Origin: Chromatiaceae bacterium
GTDB taxonomy: Bacteria > Pseudomonadota > Gammaproteobacteria > Chromatiales > Chromatiaceae
Direction: 5' to 3'
Length of the DNA: 64,000 nucleotides
Assembly: GCA_019356535.1 (NCBI GenBank)
Contig: CP037918.1
Span: forward strand, 930,001-994,000
Under the pieces are notes generated by a model that was not told the DNA's origin, did no database searches, and saw only the letters and a list, made by a program, of their open reading frames with translations. The position numbers and the translations under genes are program-made. Below, in pieces: positions 62,263-64,000 of this stretch; within the stretch, counting starts at the first letter, position 1; the number at the start of each line of letters is the position of its first letter.

Positions 62263-62567
62263 TGATTGCGTTGTCCGATTACCTGATCGTTGCCGCCATC
62301 CTGTTCGCCATCAGCGTGGCCGGCATCTTCCTCAACCGCAAGAACGTGCTGTTGCTGCTGATGTGCATCGAGCTGATGCTGCTGGCGGTGAACATCAACT
62401 TCGTGGCCTTCTCGCATTACCTGGGAGATGTCCACGGACAGATCTTCGTGTTCTTCATCCTCACGGTGGCGGCTGCCGAGGCGGCCATCGGCCTGGCGAT
62501 CCTGGTGGTGTTGTTCCGCACACGCAACACCATCAACGTTGCTGATCTGGATACCTTGAAGGGCTGA
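62262..62567 (+). CDS. nuoK: NADH-quinone oxidoreductase subunit K
   Basis: Small antiporter-like membrane subunit (ND4L homologue), 101 residues with three helices. Conserved glutamates are in [15 protein letters not shown] and in [10 protein letters not shown], giving the proton-pathway residues. Followed by nuoL with a one-base overlap (TGATG). Confidence 0.97.
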   Translation: MIALSDYLIVAAILFAISVAGIFLNRKNVLLLLMCIELMLLAVNINFVAFSHYLGDVHGQIFVFFILTVAAAEAAIGLAILVVLFRTRNTINVADLDTLKG

Positions 62568-64000
62568 TGATGATGGAAACGATCCTGCTTGCCATCGTAC
62601 TGGCGCCGCTGACTGGCGCGATCATTGCCGGTCTGTTCCGCAACCAGATAGGGCGCGCTGGCGCGCACACGGTCACCATTTTGGGTGTGGCCATTTCCTG
62701 CGCGCTGTCGCTGTATGTGTTCTGGCAGTACGCCTTCAACGACGCGCCGGTGTACAACGAGTCGGTCTACACCTGGATGGTGGTCGACGGGTTGCGCATG
62801 GAGGTCGGTTTCCTGATCGACCGGCTCACCGCCATGATGATGGCGGTGGTCACCTTCGTGTCGCTGATGGTGCACGTCTACACCATCGGCTACATGGCCC
62901 ACGAGGACGGCTACCAGCGCTTCTTCAGCTACATTTCGCTGTTCACCTTCTCGATGCTGATGCTGGTGATGTCCAACAACTTCCTGCAGCTGTTCTTCGG
63001 CTGGGAAGCGGTGGGCCTGGTGTCCTATCTGCTGATCGGTTTCTACTTCAAGCGCGAGTCGGCCATCTTCGCCAACCTGAAGGCCTTCCTGGTCAATCGC
63101 GTGGGCGACTTCGGCTTCATCCTGGGTATTGCCGCGGTGGCCATGTATATGAATACCCTGGACTATGCAGAGGCCTTCGCGCGTGCGCCCGAGTACGCGG
63201 ACACCACCATCAACGTTTGGGGTGACGCGCAGTGGTCGCTGATGACCGTGATCTGTGTGTTGCTGTTCGTCGGCGCCATGGGCAAGTCGGCACAGGTCCC
63301 GCTGCACGTCTGGCTGCCCGATTCCATGGAAGGCCCGACCCCCATCTCGGCGCTGATCCATGCGGCCACCATGGTTACCGCTGGTATCTTCATGGTCGCG
63401 CGCATGTCGCCGCTGTACGAGATGTCGGAGACGGCGCTGAGCTTCGTGATGATCACCGGCGCCACCACCGCGTTCTTCATGGGCCTGATCGGCATCGTGC
63501 AGAACGACATCAAGCGGGTGATCGCCTATTCCACGCTGTCGCAGCTCGGTTACATGATCGCCGCGCTCGGTGCCTCGGCCTATGCTGCCGGCCTGTTCCA
63601 CCTGATGACCCACGCCTTCTTCAAGGCGCTGCTGTTCCTGGGTGCGGGTTCGGTGATCATCGGCATGCACCACGATCAGGACATGCGCAACATGGGCGGG
63701 GTGCGCAAGTACATGCCCATCACGCACTGGATGATGGTGATCGGCACCCTGGCGCTGATCGGCTTCCCTGGCTTCTCGGGCTTCTTCTCCAAGGATGCCA
63801 TCATCGAGGCCATCCACCATTCGGAGCTGTTCGGCAGCGGCTATGCCCATCTGCTGCTGGTGGCCGGGGTCTTCGTGACCGCGCTCTACAGCTTCCGACT
63901 GTATTTCATGGTCTTCCACGGTGAAGGCCCGCGTGATCCCCACGCCAGGGAGCACCTGCACGAGTCGCCCAAGGTGGTGACGCTGCCGCTGATGGCGCTG
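62567..64000 (+). CDS. nuoL: NADH-quinone oxidoreductase subunit L (partial, runs off window)
   Basis: N-terminal 478 codons of the ND5-like proton-pumping subunit; the frame is still open at the last base, and a full NuoL is about 600-650 residues. Three ATG codons in tandem (62567, 62570, 62573) make the exact start uncertain. The antiporter-like core is clear: F-F-G-W-E-A-V-G-L-V-S-Y-L-L-I-G-F, G-A-M-G-K-S-A-Q-V-P-L-H-V-W-L-P-D-S-M-E-G-P-T-P-I-S-A-L-I-H, then I-G-F-P-G-F-S-G-F-F-S-K-D-A. Remaining genes of the operon would be nuoM and nuoN. Confidence 0.96.
   Translation, partial: MMMETILLAIVLAPLTGAIIAGLFRNQIGRAGAHTVTILGVAISCALSLYVFWQYAFNDAPVYNESVYTWMVVDGLRMEVGFLIDRLTAMMMAVVTFVSLMVHVYTIGYMAHEDGYQRFFSYISLFTFSMLMLVMSNNFLQLFFGWEAVGLVSYLLIGFYFKRESAIFANLKAFLVNRVGDFGFILGIAAVAMYMNTLDYAEAFARAPEYADTTINVWGDAQWSLMTVICVLLFVGAMGKSAQVPLHVWLPDSMEGPTPISALIHAATMVTAGIFMVARMSPLYEMSETALSFVMITGATTAFFMGLIGIVQNDIKRVIAYSTLSQLGYMIAALGASAYAAGLFHLMTHAFFKALLFLGAGSVIIGMHHDQDMRNMGGVRKYMPITHWMMVIGTLALIGFPGFSGFFSKDAIIEAIHHSELFGSGYAHLLLVAGVFVTALYSFRLYFMVFHGEGPRDPHAREHLHESPKVVTLPLMAL

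Overview
The window is GC-rich bacterial chromosome that is densely packed and almost entirely housekeeping. It reads as a gammaproteobacterium. The supporting evidence is protein families and gene order: a trxB / aat-bpt / ftsK-lolA-rarA-serS neighbourhood, carA-carB-greA, yhbY | rlmE-ftsH-folP-glmM-tpiA-secG-tRNA-Leu, then a nuoA-to-nuoL complex I operon. Secreted rhodanese and Rieske-type small proteins would suit a sulfur-oxidising or Chromatiales-like lineage, but that is inference and no marker gene for it is present.

Layout. 1-573: tail of an ATM1-type ABC exporter facing a small cysteine-containing membrane protein, whose upstream region carries a perfect AT-rich palindrome. 915-4427: tRNA nucleotidyltransferase (cca) and a NarX/NarL-like two-component pair. 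4477-9714: ppiB, a 122-bp palindromic element, a translationally coupled acetyltransferase-aat-bpt operon (N-degron tagging), a PilZ protein and trxB. 9828-17377: alanine dehydrogenase, ftsK, lolA, rarA, crcB, a DUF190 gene and serS. 17394-25860: small accessory genes, namely a secreted acidic peptide with a secreted rhodanese, an alpha/beta hydrolase, a HupE-like membrane protein divergent from a DUF4198 protein, a TrpD-fold protein coupled to a Rieske ferredoxin, and aguA-aguB (agmatine to putrescine). 25993-32903: lolC-lolD, a DUF2062 protein and the aapJQMP amino-acid importer. 33078-41066: an orphan fliK/flhB-like pair, a small four-cysteine secreted protein, a CPA2 antiporter, a SYLF lipid-binding protein, a GGDEF-EAL protein, trmO, cnoX and trxC. 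41274-64000: carAB-greA through secG, tRNA-Leu(GAG) and nuoA to nuoL, the last cut by the window end.

How the genes fit together: lolA and lolCD belong to one lipoprotein-export route. aguA and aguB make consecutive steps to putrescine. aat and bpt attach leucine or phenylalanine to N-termini for degradation. fliK and the FlhB-like switch protein normally interact. PilZ and GGDEF-EAL proteins make, break and read cyclic di-GMP. cnoX, trxC and trxB belong to thiol-disulfide control.

No CRISPR array, prophage, insertion sequence or recognisable defence island was found. I see no convincing new multi-gene system. The best candidates for a second look are the TrpD-fold/Rieske pair, the hexanucleotide repeat at a divergent start region, the carA leader with its intrinsic terminator, and the 122-bp palindrome.
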